Source: Saccharopolyspora rosea
Lineage (GTDB): Bacteria > Actinomycetota > Actinomycetes > Mycobacteriales > Pseudonocardiaceae
DNA: 64,000 bases
Assembly (NCBI RefSeq): GCF_025643595.1
Contig: NZ_CP102826.1
Coordinates: forward strand, 2,356,001 to 2,420,000
Reading direction: 5' to 3'
Part shown: piece by piece, positions 7,754 through 14,708 of the stretch
Numbering within the stretch: position 1 is the first letter of the stretch
Layout: the number at the start of each line of letters is the position of its first letter
Translations under genes and position numbers: made by a program
Notes under the pieces: model-generated
The model's database searches: none
Seen by the model: the letters and a program-made list of their open reading frames with translations, nothing else
What the model was told of the DNA's origin: nothing

Positions 7754-8826
7754 CGGTCCTCCTCGCCCGTCAACGAGTCCAGCGGCACCACCCGGCATTC
7801 CGGGATCGGGTGCGCGTCCGCGCCGAGCCAGCGCAGCAGGGCGGTTCCACTGCGGTGGCCGCAGGTGTCGATCCAGTTGCCGACACCGGGATCCCGGTCG
7901 GCCACCACGATCCGCAGCCGCCCGTCATCGAGCTGCGCGGTGTGCTTGTTGACCGAGGTCCGGCGGCGGTGGTCCAGCGACTCCATCCACCAGTTGTTCA
8001 GCTGGAAGTTCCAATAAGGACAGTCCGGGACGTCGGTGTCGATCACCCACGCCTCGCCCGGCCGCAGCGTCCAGTAGCCGTGCAGGTAGAAGATCTCCGG
8101 ATCGCCGCCGGCGCGCTGGAACATGTTCTGCCCGAAGTCCGGCAGTTCGTTGGGCCGGGTCATGAACATCTCGGTCCACGCGGCGAAGGTGGCGGCGGTG
8201 CCGTGCACCGCGAGCGCCGCCCGGCGCAGCGCCGCGGTCAGGAACTCCGGGGTCAGCTCGGCCGGTTCGGCCGGCCCGTCGAGCCGTTCGATCCACCACC
8301 GCCCGGGCGTCTCGGTGGTGCGGTCCAGGTAGGTCTGGCGCACCACCAGCCCGGTCGAGTCGGGTGCGAGCGGCAGCCAGTTGCGGCCCTGCTCGGTGGC
8401 GCTGGCGATGATCTCGATGGTGCCGTCGGGTTCCGCGACCAGGTCCGCGTCGCTGAGCTCGCCGGTGGAGGCCATCGTGCCGTCCTTGGCGTACCGGTTG
8501 GCCTTGGAGCCGATGCTGAAGTACGCGATCGTGCCGCGCTGCCCGATGATCCGGTAGCTGCGGTCGCCGCGGATGTTCGCCGACAGGTACACGTTGTCCG
8601 GGTTGTCGGCGCCGATCTTGACCAGGTCGAGTTGGTGCAGGCGGGGGAAGTCCGGGTCCGCGTTGTCCACGCAGGAGTAGAGCATCTCGCGCGCCAGGCG
8701 GCTCAGGTAGCGGAAGCCCTCGGCCCGGTCCAGCGGGGTGTCCGGTGCGGTGTCGCGCAGCACCACCTTCCCGGCGCGTTCCAGTGCCCGGCAGAACTCG
8801 GACCAGCCCTCGGCCACGTCGGTCAC
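7750..8826 (-). CDS. DUF1214-domain protein, first gene after the GAAC/GTTC palindrome
   Basis: A 358-residue protein. The C-terminal third (GYWTLRPGEAWVIDTDVP, CPYWNFQLNNWWMESLD, NKHTAQLDDGRLRIVVADRDPG) is the DUF1214 domain, which in actinobacteria recurs beside sulfotransferases and steroid-metabolism genes. No signal peptide or membrane segment. It starts with GTG after GGGAGGG. An inverted repeat lies 13 bases upstream of the start (8839-8854). It heads the DUF1214-sulfotransferase-SDR-SRPBCC string. The biochemical function of DUF1214 is not established; I treat it as a binding or accessory protein for the sulfation substrate. Confidence 0.75.
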   Translation of the reverse strand: MTDVAEGWSEFCRALERAGKVVLRDTAPDTPLDRAEGFRYLSRLAREMLYSCVDNADPDFPRLHQLDLVKIGADNPDNVYLSANIRGDRSYRIIGQRGTIAYFSIGSKANRYAKDGTMASTGELSDADLVAEPDGTIEIIASATEQGRNWLPLAPDSTGLVVRQTYLDRTTETPGRWWIERLDGPAEPAELTPEFLTAALRRAALAVHGTAATFAAWTEMFMTRPNELPDFGQNMFQRAGGDPEIFYLHGYWTLRPGEAWVIDTDVPDCPYWNFQLNNWWMESLDHRRRTSVNKHTAQLDDGRLRIVVADRDPGVGNWIDTCGHRSGTALLRWLGADAHPIPECRVVPLDSLTGEEDR

Positions 8827-8838
8827 GGCACCCTCCCG

Positions 8839-8854
8839 GTAGAACGTGTTCTAC
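8839..8854. promoter_or_regulatory. perfect inverted repeat GTAGAAC-GT-GTTCTAC, probable TetR-type operator
   Basis: Seven-base arms with a two-base centre, just upstream of the DUF1214 start. The layout TAGAAC-NN-GTTCTA is close to the known KstR operator of mycolic-acid actinobacteria (TnnAACnnGTTnnA), which controls sterol catabolism. It also shares GAAC/GTTC half-sites with the operator at 11723-11758. Which regulator binds it is not shown by sequence alone. Confidence 0.6.
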
Positions 8855-8883
8855 AGATCACCGTACGCGAAATCGGACGATGT

Positions 8884-10767
8884 TCAACAGTCGTCGAGCA
8901 CACCCCGCGCGCGCAGCTCCGCCAGCACCGCCTCGGCCGCCGCTTCGGGGGCCGACGTCGTGGTGTCCAGCCGGATTTCGGGGTTCAGGGGTGGTTCGTA
9001 GGGGGAGTCGATTCCGGTGAAGTCGGTCAGCTCGCCCCGTCTCGCCCTGGCGTACAGGCCCTTCGGATCCCGCTGCTCGGCGACCTCCAGCGGGGTGGCC
9101 ACGTGCACCTCGCAGAACTCCCCGGGCTCGACGAGCCCGCGCGCGAACGCGCGCTCGGCGCGGAACGGCGAGATGAACGACACGAGCACGATCAGCCCGG
9201 CCTCCGCCAGCAGCGCGGACACCTCGGCGACGCGGCGGATGTTCTCCACCCGGTCCGCCTCGGAGAAACCGAGGTCCCGGTTCAGCCCGTGCCGCACGTT
9301 GTCGCCGTCCAGCAGGAACGTGTGCGCGCCACGGCGGTGCAGCTCGCGTTCCACCAGGTCCGCGATGGTCGACTTGCCCGCGCCGGACAGGCCGGTGAAC
9401 CACACCACGCAGGGCCGGTGCCCGTTGCGGGCGGCCCGCGCCCGCTTGTCCACGGTCGTCGGTTGCCACCGCACGTCGCCCGAGCAGCGGGAGTCGATCA
9501 TCCCGGCGCCGACGGTCCGGTTGGTCAACCGGTCCAGCACGATGAACGAACCGAGATCGCGGTTGACGCGGTACGGCTCGTAGGGCACCGGTGCGTCGAG
9601 GTGCACGTCCGCCACGCCGATCTCGTTGCCCCGCAACGTCGTCGCCGACCGCCGGGCCTGCGTGTCCACGTCGATCCGGTAGGCCGGGCGGTCCACCGCG
9701 ATGCCGACGGTGCGGGCGCCGAACTTGGCCAGGTACCGCCTGCCGGGCACCAGTTCGCGCTCGTCCAGCCACACCAGGTGCGCCTGGAACACGTCGGCGA
9801 CGTCGACGGGCGTGCCCGCCGCGAGCACGCTGCCCCGGCTGGCGTCCAGCGCATCGGCCAGCACGACGGTCACCGACAGCCCGCTGGGCGCTTCCGGGAG
9901 ATCCTCGTCCATGGTCACGATGCGCTCCACCGCGGACTCCTGCGCCCCCGGCTGCACGCGGACCCGATCGCCCCGGCGCAGCGTGCCGCGCACCACCCGC
10001 CCGGAGAACCCGCGGAAGTCGTCGTCGGGCCGGTTCACCCACTGCACGAGCAGCCGCGCCGGATCCGCGGGAGCGCCGTGGTGCACCTCGACGGACTCCA
10101 GCCACTCCAGCAGCGCAGGTCCGCGGTACCACGGGGTCCGATCGCTCCGGGTGACCACATTGGACCCTTCGACGGCGGAGGTCGGGATGCAGGTGACGTC
10201 GGTGATGCCGAGTCCGGCCGCGAACTCCCGGTACTCCGCGCTGATCGCCTCGAACACCTCCCGGGAGTAGTCGAGCAGGTCCAGCTTGTTCACCGCGAGG
10301 GCCACGTGCCGGATGCCCAGCAGGGCCACCAGGTTGGTGTGCCTGCGGGTCTGGGTGAGCAGGCCCTTGCGGGCGTCGAGCAGGATCACCGCCGCGTCCG
10401 TGGTGGACGCGGCGGTGACCATGTTGCGGGTGTACTGCTCGTGGCCGGGGGTGTCCGCGACGATGAACCGGCGGCGCGCGGTGGCGAAGAACCGGTGGGC
10501 GACGTCGATGGTGATGCCCTGCTCCCGTTCGGCGGCCAGGCCGTCGACCAGCAGCGCGAAATCCGGCTCGGCGCCCCTGGTTCCGTGCCGTTCGGAGTCG
10601 GCGGTCAGCGCGGCCAGCTGGTCGGTGTGCAGCTGCCCGGATTCGTAGAGCAGTCTGCCGATCAGCGTGCTCTTGCCGTCGTCCACGCTGCCGCAGGTGA
10701 TGAACCGCAGCAGGTCGGCGCGCTGCTGGTCGTCGCGGGCGGGGGCCTCGGTGGTGGGTTGGGCCAT
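8884..10767 (-). CDS. cysNC: bifunctional sulfate adenylyltransferase GTPase subunit / APS kinase (CysNC)
   Basis: A 627-residue fusion. The N-terminal part is an EF-Tu-like GTPase: GSVDDGKSTLIGRLL near residue 29, the switch DTPGHEQYTRNM and NKLD. This subunit drives ATP sulfurylase with CysD. The C-terminal part (from about residue 450) is APS kinase: GLSGAGKSTIADLVE, then LDGDNVRHGLNRDLGF. Together with CysD it turns sulfate into APS and then PAPS. The start overlaps the cysD stop by one base. No cysH, sulfite reductase or sulfate transporter is nearby, so this set probably supplies PAPS for sulfation and not for cysteine synthesis. Confidence 0.95.
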   Translation of the reverse strand: MAQPTTEAPARDDQQRADLLRFITCGSVDDGKSTLIGRLLYESGQLHTDQLAALTADSERHGTRGAEPDFALLVDGLAAEREQGITIDVAHRFFATARRRFIVADTPGHEQYTRNMVTAASTTDAAVILLDARKGLLTQTRRHTNLVALLGIRHVALAVNKLDLLDYSREVFEAISAEYREFAAGLGITDVTCIPTSAVEGSNVVTRSDRTPWYRGPALLEWLESVEVHHGAPADPARLLVQWVNRPDDDFRGFSGRVVRGTLRRGDRVRVQPGAQESAVERIVTMDEDLPEAPSGLSVTVVLADALDASRGSVLAAGTPVDVADVFQAHLVWLDERELVPGRRYLAKFGARTVGIAVDRPAYRIDVDTQARRSATTLRGNEIGVADVHLDAPVPYEPYRVNRDLGSFIVLDRLTNRTVGAGMIDSRCSGDVRWQPTTVDKRARAARNGHRPCVVWFTGLSGAGKSTIADLVERELHRRGAHTFLLDGDNVRHGLNRDLGFSEADRVENIRRVAEVSALLAEAGLIVLVSFISPFRAERAFARGLVEPGEFCEVHVATPLEVAEQRDPKGLYARARRGELTDFTGIDSPYEPPLNPEIRLDTTTSAPEAAAEAVLAELRARGVLDDC

Positions 10768-11663
10768 CAGAAGTAGCCCTCCTGCTTCTTGCGCTCCATC
10801 GAACCGGACCGGTCCCGGTCGATCACCCGGCCCTGCCGTTCGGACGTGGTGGTGGTCCGCATCTCCGCGATGATCTCCGGCACGGTGCGCGCCCGGCTCT
10901 CGATGGCGCCGGTCAGCGGGTAGCAGCCCAGCGTGCGGAACCGCACGGTGCGCGGTTCGGGCACCTCGCCGTCGGCGAGCGGCATCCGGTCGTCGTCGAC
11001 CATGATCAGCACGCCGTCGCGGGAGACCACCGGCCGCTCGGCGGCGAAGTACAGCGGCACGATCGGGATCTCCTCCCGGTGGATGTAGTGCCACACGTCG
11101 AGTTCGGTCCAGTTGGACAGCGGGAAAACCCGGACGCTCTCACCCGGCCCGATCCGGGTGTTGTACAGCCGCCACAGCTCCGGCCGCTGGTCCTTCGGAT
11201 CCCACCGGTGCCCGGCGGTGCGGAAGGAGAAGATCCGTTCCTTGGCGCGGGAGGCTTCCTCGTCCCGGCGGGCCCCGCCGAACGCGACGTCGAAGCGGTG
11301 CTTGTCCAACGCCTGGCGCAGTCCCTCGGTCTTCCACAGATCGGTGTGCACCGCAGAGCCGTGGTCGAACGGGTTGATGCCCTGGGCGAGGCAGTCCGGG
11401 TTGCGGTGCACGATCAGCTCCAGCCCGAGCCGCCGCGCGGTCTCGTCGCGGAAGGCGATCATCTCCCGGAACTTCCAGGTGGTGTCCACGTGCAGCAGCG
11501 GGAACGGCGGTGGGCTCGGGTGGAACGCCTTGCGGGCCAGGTGCAGCAGCACCGAGCTGTCCTTGCCGATCGAGTAGAGCAGTACCGGTCGCTCGCTCTC
11601 CGCGACAGCTTCCCGGAAGATGTCAATGCTTTCGGACTCCAGCCGGTCCAGATGGTCGAGCAT
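10767..11663 (-). CDS. cysD: sulfate adenylyltransferase subunit 2 (CysD)
   Basis: A 298-residue ATP-PPase-fold enzyme that adenylates sulfate. The PP-loop is [33 protein letters not shown] and [20 protein letters not shown] are conserved CysD segments, and the C-terminus ERKKQEGYF is typical. I took ATG 11663, preceded by GGGGGTGG, in place of an upstream in-frame start that would run into the operator region. It is the first gene of the sulfation module and lies 118 bases from the divergent TetR gene. Confidence 0.95.
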   Translation of the reverse strand: MLDHLDRLESESIDIFREAVAESERPVLLYSIGKDSSVLLHLARKAFHPSPPPFPLLHVDTTWKFREMIAFRDETARRLGLELIVHRNPDCLAQGINPFDHGSAVHTDLWKTEGLRQALDKHRFDVAFGGARRDEEASRAKERIFSFRTAGHRWDPKDQRPELWRLYNTRIGPGESVRVFPLSNWTELDVWHYIHREEIPIVPLYFAAERPVVSRDGVLIMVDDDRMPLADGEVPEPRTVRFRTLGCYPLTGAIESRARTVPEIIAEMRTTTTSERQGRVIDRDRSGSMERKKQEGYF

Positions 11664-11722
11664 CGGGTCGCCACCCCCGTCGTGGGTCGATCGCGTCCAC
11701 GGAGGTGACCGTAGCGGCGGGA

Positions 11723-11758
11723 TGAACAACGTTCAATACTCGGATTGAACGTTGTTCA
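11723..11758. promoter_or_regulatory. 15-bp-arm inverted repeat, TetR operator between cysD and tetR
   Basis: Arms 11723-11737 (TGAACAACGTTCAAT) and 11744-11758 are exact reverse complements around a six-base centre. Each arm itself contains a GAAC-N3-GTTC dyad, so two repressor dimers could bind. It lies in the 118-base gap between the cysD start and the divergent TetR start and just upstream of the TetR gene's -10 element. It is most probably bound by that TetR protein. Confidence 0.75.
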
Positions 11759-11769
11759 GCGCGCTGCGG

Positions 11770-11775
11770 TACGGT
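11770..11775 (+). promoter_or_regulatory. -10 element for leaderless TetR transcript
   Basis: TACGGT is followed by exactly six bases and then ATG 11782. There is no ribosome site. The operator arms end 11 bases upstream, in the position to block this promoter. Confidence 0.55.
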
Positions 11776-11781
11776 AGGACC

Positions 11782-12420
11782 ATGGTGGCGAAGACCGAAA
11801 CGGCCCGCGCCGCGCGAGGCGACGCCGAAGGCCGGCGACGCGACATCCTCGCCTCCGCCGAGCAGCTGCTTGAGGAGTCGGGCTACGCGGCGCTGACCGT
11901 GCGCGCGATCGCCGCGGGCGCGGGAGTGAGCGCCGGGACCGTGTACCAGTACTTCAACGGCAAGGAGGACGTCTTCGTCGCCCTGATGGCCCGGCGGCTC
12001 CAGGAGGTGCAGGCGGTGCTCGCCGAGCTCGACCGCGGGATCGGCATCGCCGGCGTGCTGCGGGAGATCCTGCCGCACATCACCGAACTGTGGCGCCGGC
12101 TCGGCAGGTCCGCGCCGCAGTGGGAGGCGAAGGTGCTCGCCGGGGGCAGGCGCGGCAAGGGCGTGGTGACCTCGGCGACGGTGTACCGCCGCACCCTCGA
12201 CGCGCTGGAGCGCGCGCTGCGGGAGACGGCCGAGGCGTGCGGGCAGACCCTGATCGACGACCCGGCCCTGCCGCACTGGGTGTGGGATGCGCTCATCGGC
12301 ATCGCCGACGACGTGCTCCTCGGCGGCTCCCGGCAGAGCCGCGTCCGCCCGAAGCGCCTCGTCGAGTTCGCCACCGAAGCCATCGAACGCAGCATCGTGG
12401 CAGGGTCCGACCAGGGCTGA
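11782..12420 (+). CDS. TetR-family repressor of the sulfation module
   Basis: A 212-residue TetR protein. The DNA-binding domain (RRRDILASAEQLLEESGYAA, then TVRAIAAGAGVSAGTVYQYF, NGKEDVF) covers roughly residues 20-70; the rest is a helical ligand domain with VWDALIGIADDVLLGG near the C-terminus. It is divergent from cysD across a perfect inverted-repeat operator, so autoregulation and control of cysD-cysNC are likely. Control of the DUF1214 group through the related palindrome at 8839 is a further inference. The inducer may be the sulfation substrate or product. Confidence 0.9.
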   Translation: MVAKTETARAARGDAEGRRRDILASAEQLLEESGYAALTVRAIAAGAGVSAGTVYQYFNGKEDVFVALMARRLQEVQAVLAELDRGIGIAGVLREILPHITELWRRLGRSAPQWEAKVLAGGRRGKGVVTSATVYRRTLDALERALRETAEACGQTLIDDPALPHWVWDALIGIADDVLLGGSRQSRVRPKRLVEFATEAIERSIVAGSDQG

Positions 12421-12458
12421 CGGCGCGGGCCGCGGCCCGCGCTGCGAGCCCCGCGGGT

Positions 12459-12464
12459 TACGGT
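12459..12464 (+). promoter_or_regulatory. -10 element for leaderless PhzF-like transcript
   Basis: TACGGT, the same hexamer as ahead of the TetR gene, again six bases before the start codon (GTG 12471) and with no ribosome site. Confidence 0.5.
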
Positions 12465-12470
12465 CGGTTC

Positions 12471-13250
12471 GTGCGCACGTACGTGGTCGATGCTTTCACC
12501 GAGGTGCCGTTCCGCGGCAACCCGGCAGGCGTGGTGCTGCTGGACCGCCCGGCGGACGGGACGTGGATGCAGGCGGTGGCGGCCGAGTACGGACACGCCG
12601 CCACGGCGTTCGTCGACGTCTCCGCCCCGACCGCAAGCCCGAAGCCGCTCCGCTGGTTCACGCCGACCACCGAGGTCGATCTGTGCGGGCACGCGACGCT
12701 CGCGACCACCCACGTGCTCGGTGGGGACCAACGCTTCGACACCCGAAGCGGGATCCTGGTCTGCACTGCGCGTGACGACGGGTCGGTCGAGATGGAACTA
12801 CCCGCCGACCCGCCGGAGCCGGTGACCCCGCCCGAAGAACTCGCGGCCGGACTGCCAGGCATCACCGTGCTCTCGGTGTGGCGTGGTCGCAGCGATGTGC
12901 TCGTCGAGGCGCGGTCGGCCGCCGAGGTCCGCGCGGTGCACCCGGACCTGGCCGCGCTGGCCGAAATCCCGACGCGCGGTGTGCTCATCACCGCGCGGGG
13001 CGACGGCCGAGCGGACGTCGTCAGCCGGTTCTTCGCCCCCGCTGCCGGAATCCCGGAAGACCCGGTGACGGGCTCGGCGCACTGCACGCTCGCGAGTTGG
13101 TGGGGCGAACGGCTCGGTGTCGCGGAATTCCTCGCCGAACAGGCGTCCGAGCGCGGCGGGTTCGTCCACGTGCGGCTGGCAGCCCCGGGCCGTGTCGCGA
13201 TCGCCGGGCACGCCGTCACCGTCGTCAGCGGCACTCTGCACGCCCAGTAG
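12471..13250 (+). CDS. PhzF-family epimerase/isomerase-like protein
   Basis: A 259-residue protein with the two-domain diaminopimelate-epimerase fold of PhzF. DAFTEVPFRGNPAGVVLL opens the first domain, DLCGHATLATTHVL ends it, and PEDPVTGSAHCTLASWW marks the second. In most PhzF proteins the first helix is followed by S-E-T, whose Glu is the catalytic acid/base; here the position reads HAATAFV, so the Glu is replaced by Ala. It may be inactive for the usual isomerisation or use another residue. The stop codon lies inside the inverted repeat at 13246. Confidence 0.82.
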   Translation: MRTYVVDAFTEVPFRGNPAGVVLLDRPADGTWMQAVAAEYGHAATAFVDVSAPTASPKPLRWFTPTTEVDLCGHATLATTHVLGGDQRFDTRSGILVCTARDDGSVEMELPADPPEPVTPPEELAAGLPGITVLSVWRGRSDVLVEARSAAEVRAVHPDLAALAEIPTRGVLITARGDGRADVVSRFFAPAAGIPEDPVTGSAHCTLASWWGERLGVAEFLAEQASERGGFVHVRLAAPGRVAIAGHAVTVVSGTLHAQ

Positions 13251-13343
13251 TGCTTTGTTGGGTCGGCACTCGTTGCGGGATCTCGGGCCAAACGCGGTGA
13301 CAGGTAGGGCAGGCGCCGGTCAACAACCGAACAAAGCACTACT
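13246..13343. repeat. MITE-like element with 14-bp terminal inverted repeats
   Basis: AGTAGTGCTTTGTT (13246-13259) and its exact reverse complement (13330-13343) bound a 98-bp segment without coding capacity. The left arm supplies the TAG stop of the PhzF-like gene. The size and clean arms fit a miniature transposable element or paired insertion-sequence ends; a long-arm terminator is the alternative. No target-site duplication is evident. Confidence 0.5.
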
Positions 13344-13474
13344 AGCCTCGCTGTGGCGACCCTAGGAGCTTTCGCCCGCCGTCCGTTCGTTCCGCCGGAC
13401 GAATCCGGGACGGCAGATCCATCCGCGTTTGCCAACCGGACACCGCAGAACAGCAACGCCCGACCGGCGCGTGA

Positions 13475-13825
13475 TCAGCGACTTCCCTGCCAAGCCCGCA
13501 GGTAGTCCGTCACGAGCCCTTCGAGCTCCGGCCGCTGCCCCTCCCAGCCCGCCGGGAGCGAGCCGGGGGAGCGCACGAGCGAGCGCTGCTGCCGGCCCGT
13601 TCGCCTCGTGTGGATCACCATGCCGGTGACCGAGGATCCGTCGTCGACTGGGCCGATGACGTCGAGGTGGTCGTCGAGGATCTCCTCCACATCACCGTTG
13701 AGCAGCACCTGACCGGCGTGCAGCAGCAGGAGGTGATCGCACACGTCGCGCAGTTCACCGAGCGAGTGCGAGGCCAGCACCACCGTCATCCCGCGCTCGG
13801 CGACATCGGTCATCACCAGCCGGAG
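13475..13825 (-). pseudogene. ABC-transporter ATPase, C-terminal remnant
   Basis: About 117 residues of the end of an ABC ATP-binding protein: TDVAERGMTVVLASHSLGEL holds the H-loop His after the Walker B strand, followed by HLLLLHAGQVLLNGDVEEIL and a C-terminal tail. Walker A, Q-loop, signature and Walker B are all missing. The upstream codons belong to another protein family, so this is a deletion junction and not a short gene. Confidence 0.65.
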
Positions 13826-14115
13826 GAAGGATCCGTTGAAGTTGCACGGGGTCGGACAGCAGCTGTTCGGCATCCAGCTTGTGCTGGAGCGCGGTGAGGA
13901 ACTGGTGTTGCAGGCCGATCCTGGCGACGTCGCTGCCGTCGCCGACACCGTGCGTGGTGCGGTTGAAGGCCAGTGCCTGCTCGCCGTCGAGCAGATGGCG
14001 GCCGAGGTGAAGACCGCTGTAGGGATCGTCGACGGGTTCCGGCAGCGTGACCTCGATGCCGCCGATCGCGTCGACGAGCCGCCGAAGCGCCACCGTCGTC
14101 TCGATCCCCCGCGAC
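13826..14115 (-). pseudogene. LytR-CpsA-Psr (LCP) family internal remnant
   Basis: The minus strand, in a frame different from the ABC remnant, reads LRRLVDAIGGIEVTLPEPVD, then GEQALAFNRTTHGVGDGSD and ARIGLQHQFLTALQHKL. These are hallmark segments of LCP phosphotransferases, which attach polymers to peptidoglycan. The N-terminal membrane anchor and the C-terminus are absent. The piece ends where ABC-type sequence starts, so two partial genes were joined by deletion. Confidence 0.6.
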
Positions 14116-14708
14116 ACCCTGGCAGCCCCGGCCGCCGTGCCCGCTGCCGGACGAGCGATGGACACCGGGCGGCACCGATCGCCCCGGCGCCGACACGAGC
14201 GCGATGGTGATGTGGCGAGCCCGGCGCCGGATGGTCCGGGGCTGCGACGATGCGGCGGGCACGGCATCAAGGTCGGCGAGACGGTGGCATGCGTAGGTGC
14301 GGGAAATGTCCTGGATCTGTAACAGGTGCTGGGCTCGGGTGAGGCCCACGCCCCGTCGCATCGTTTGCCGCCGCCGAGTGGTTGCCGGGAAACAGGGCCC
14401 CGGCAGGGTTCTGTGACCGGACCATGACATGGCCGTCGAACGATGCGCACATCCCTTGCGGACCATGAACGACAGACGTGCAGGACGTCCATGCGGAGTT
14501 CGCATCTGTCCAACGTGTGGGGAGCTCGCGGAACTGGGGACTGAGCGGCTTCGCCGCTGACCGGGAAACGTCACCGGACACCTGCGGTGCGGGTTCCGGT
14601 GGTCATCGAATGGCCTTCCCCACACATGGCTGCCGATTCGACGTCCGGACTGGTCGTGCTCATGCCGCCGGTGGAGTTGCGACCACCGCGGTAGCAAGGG
14701 GTATTGAG
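14116..14708. other. gene-poor stretch with decayed coding sequence
   Basis: No intact gene is supported. On the minus strand around 14270-14340 a short run, LLQIQDISRTYACHRLADLD, looks like the very start of an ABC ATPase, broken by frameshifts, consistent with the remnants next to it. The last 60 bases hold the AAGGGG ribosome site of the acyltransferase gene. Confidence 0.4.

Noticed and set aside
7810..10776. Very long plus-strand open frame (about 988 codons)
   Set aside because: It is antisense to cysNC, DUF1214 and the sulfotransferase gene; composition is Arg/Gly/Pro/His-rich with no domain. It results from high GC in the third codon position.
11664..11781. Riboswitch ahead of cysD
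   Set aside because: The gap is fully explained by the inverted-repeat operator and the divergent promoter; no conserved riboswitch stem-loops are visible.
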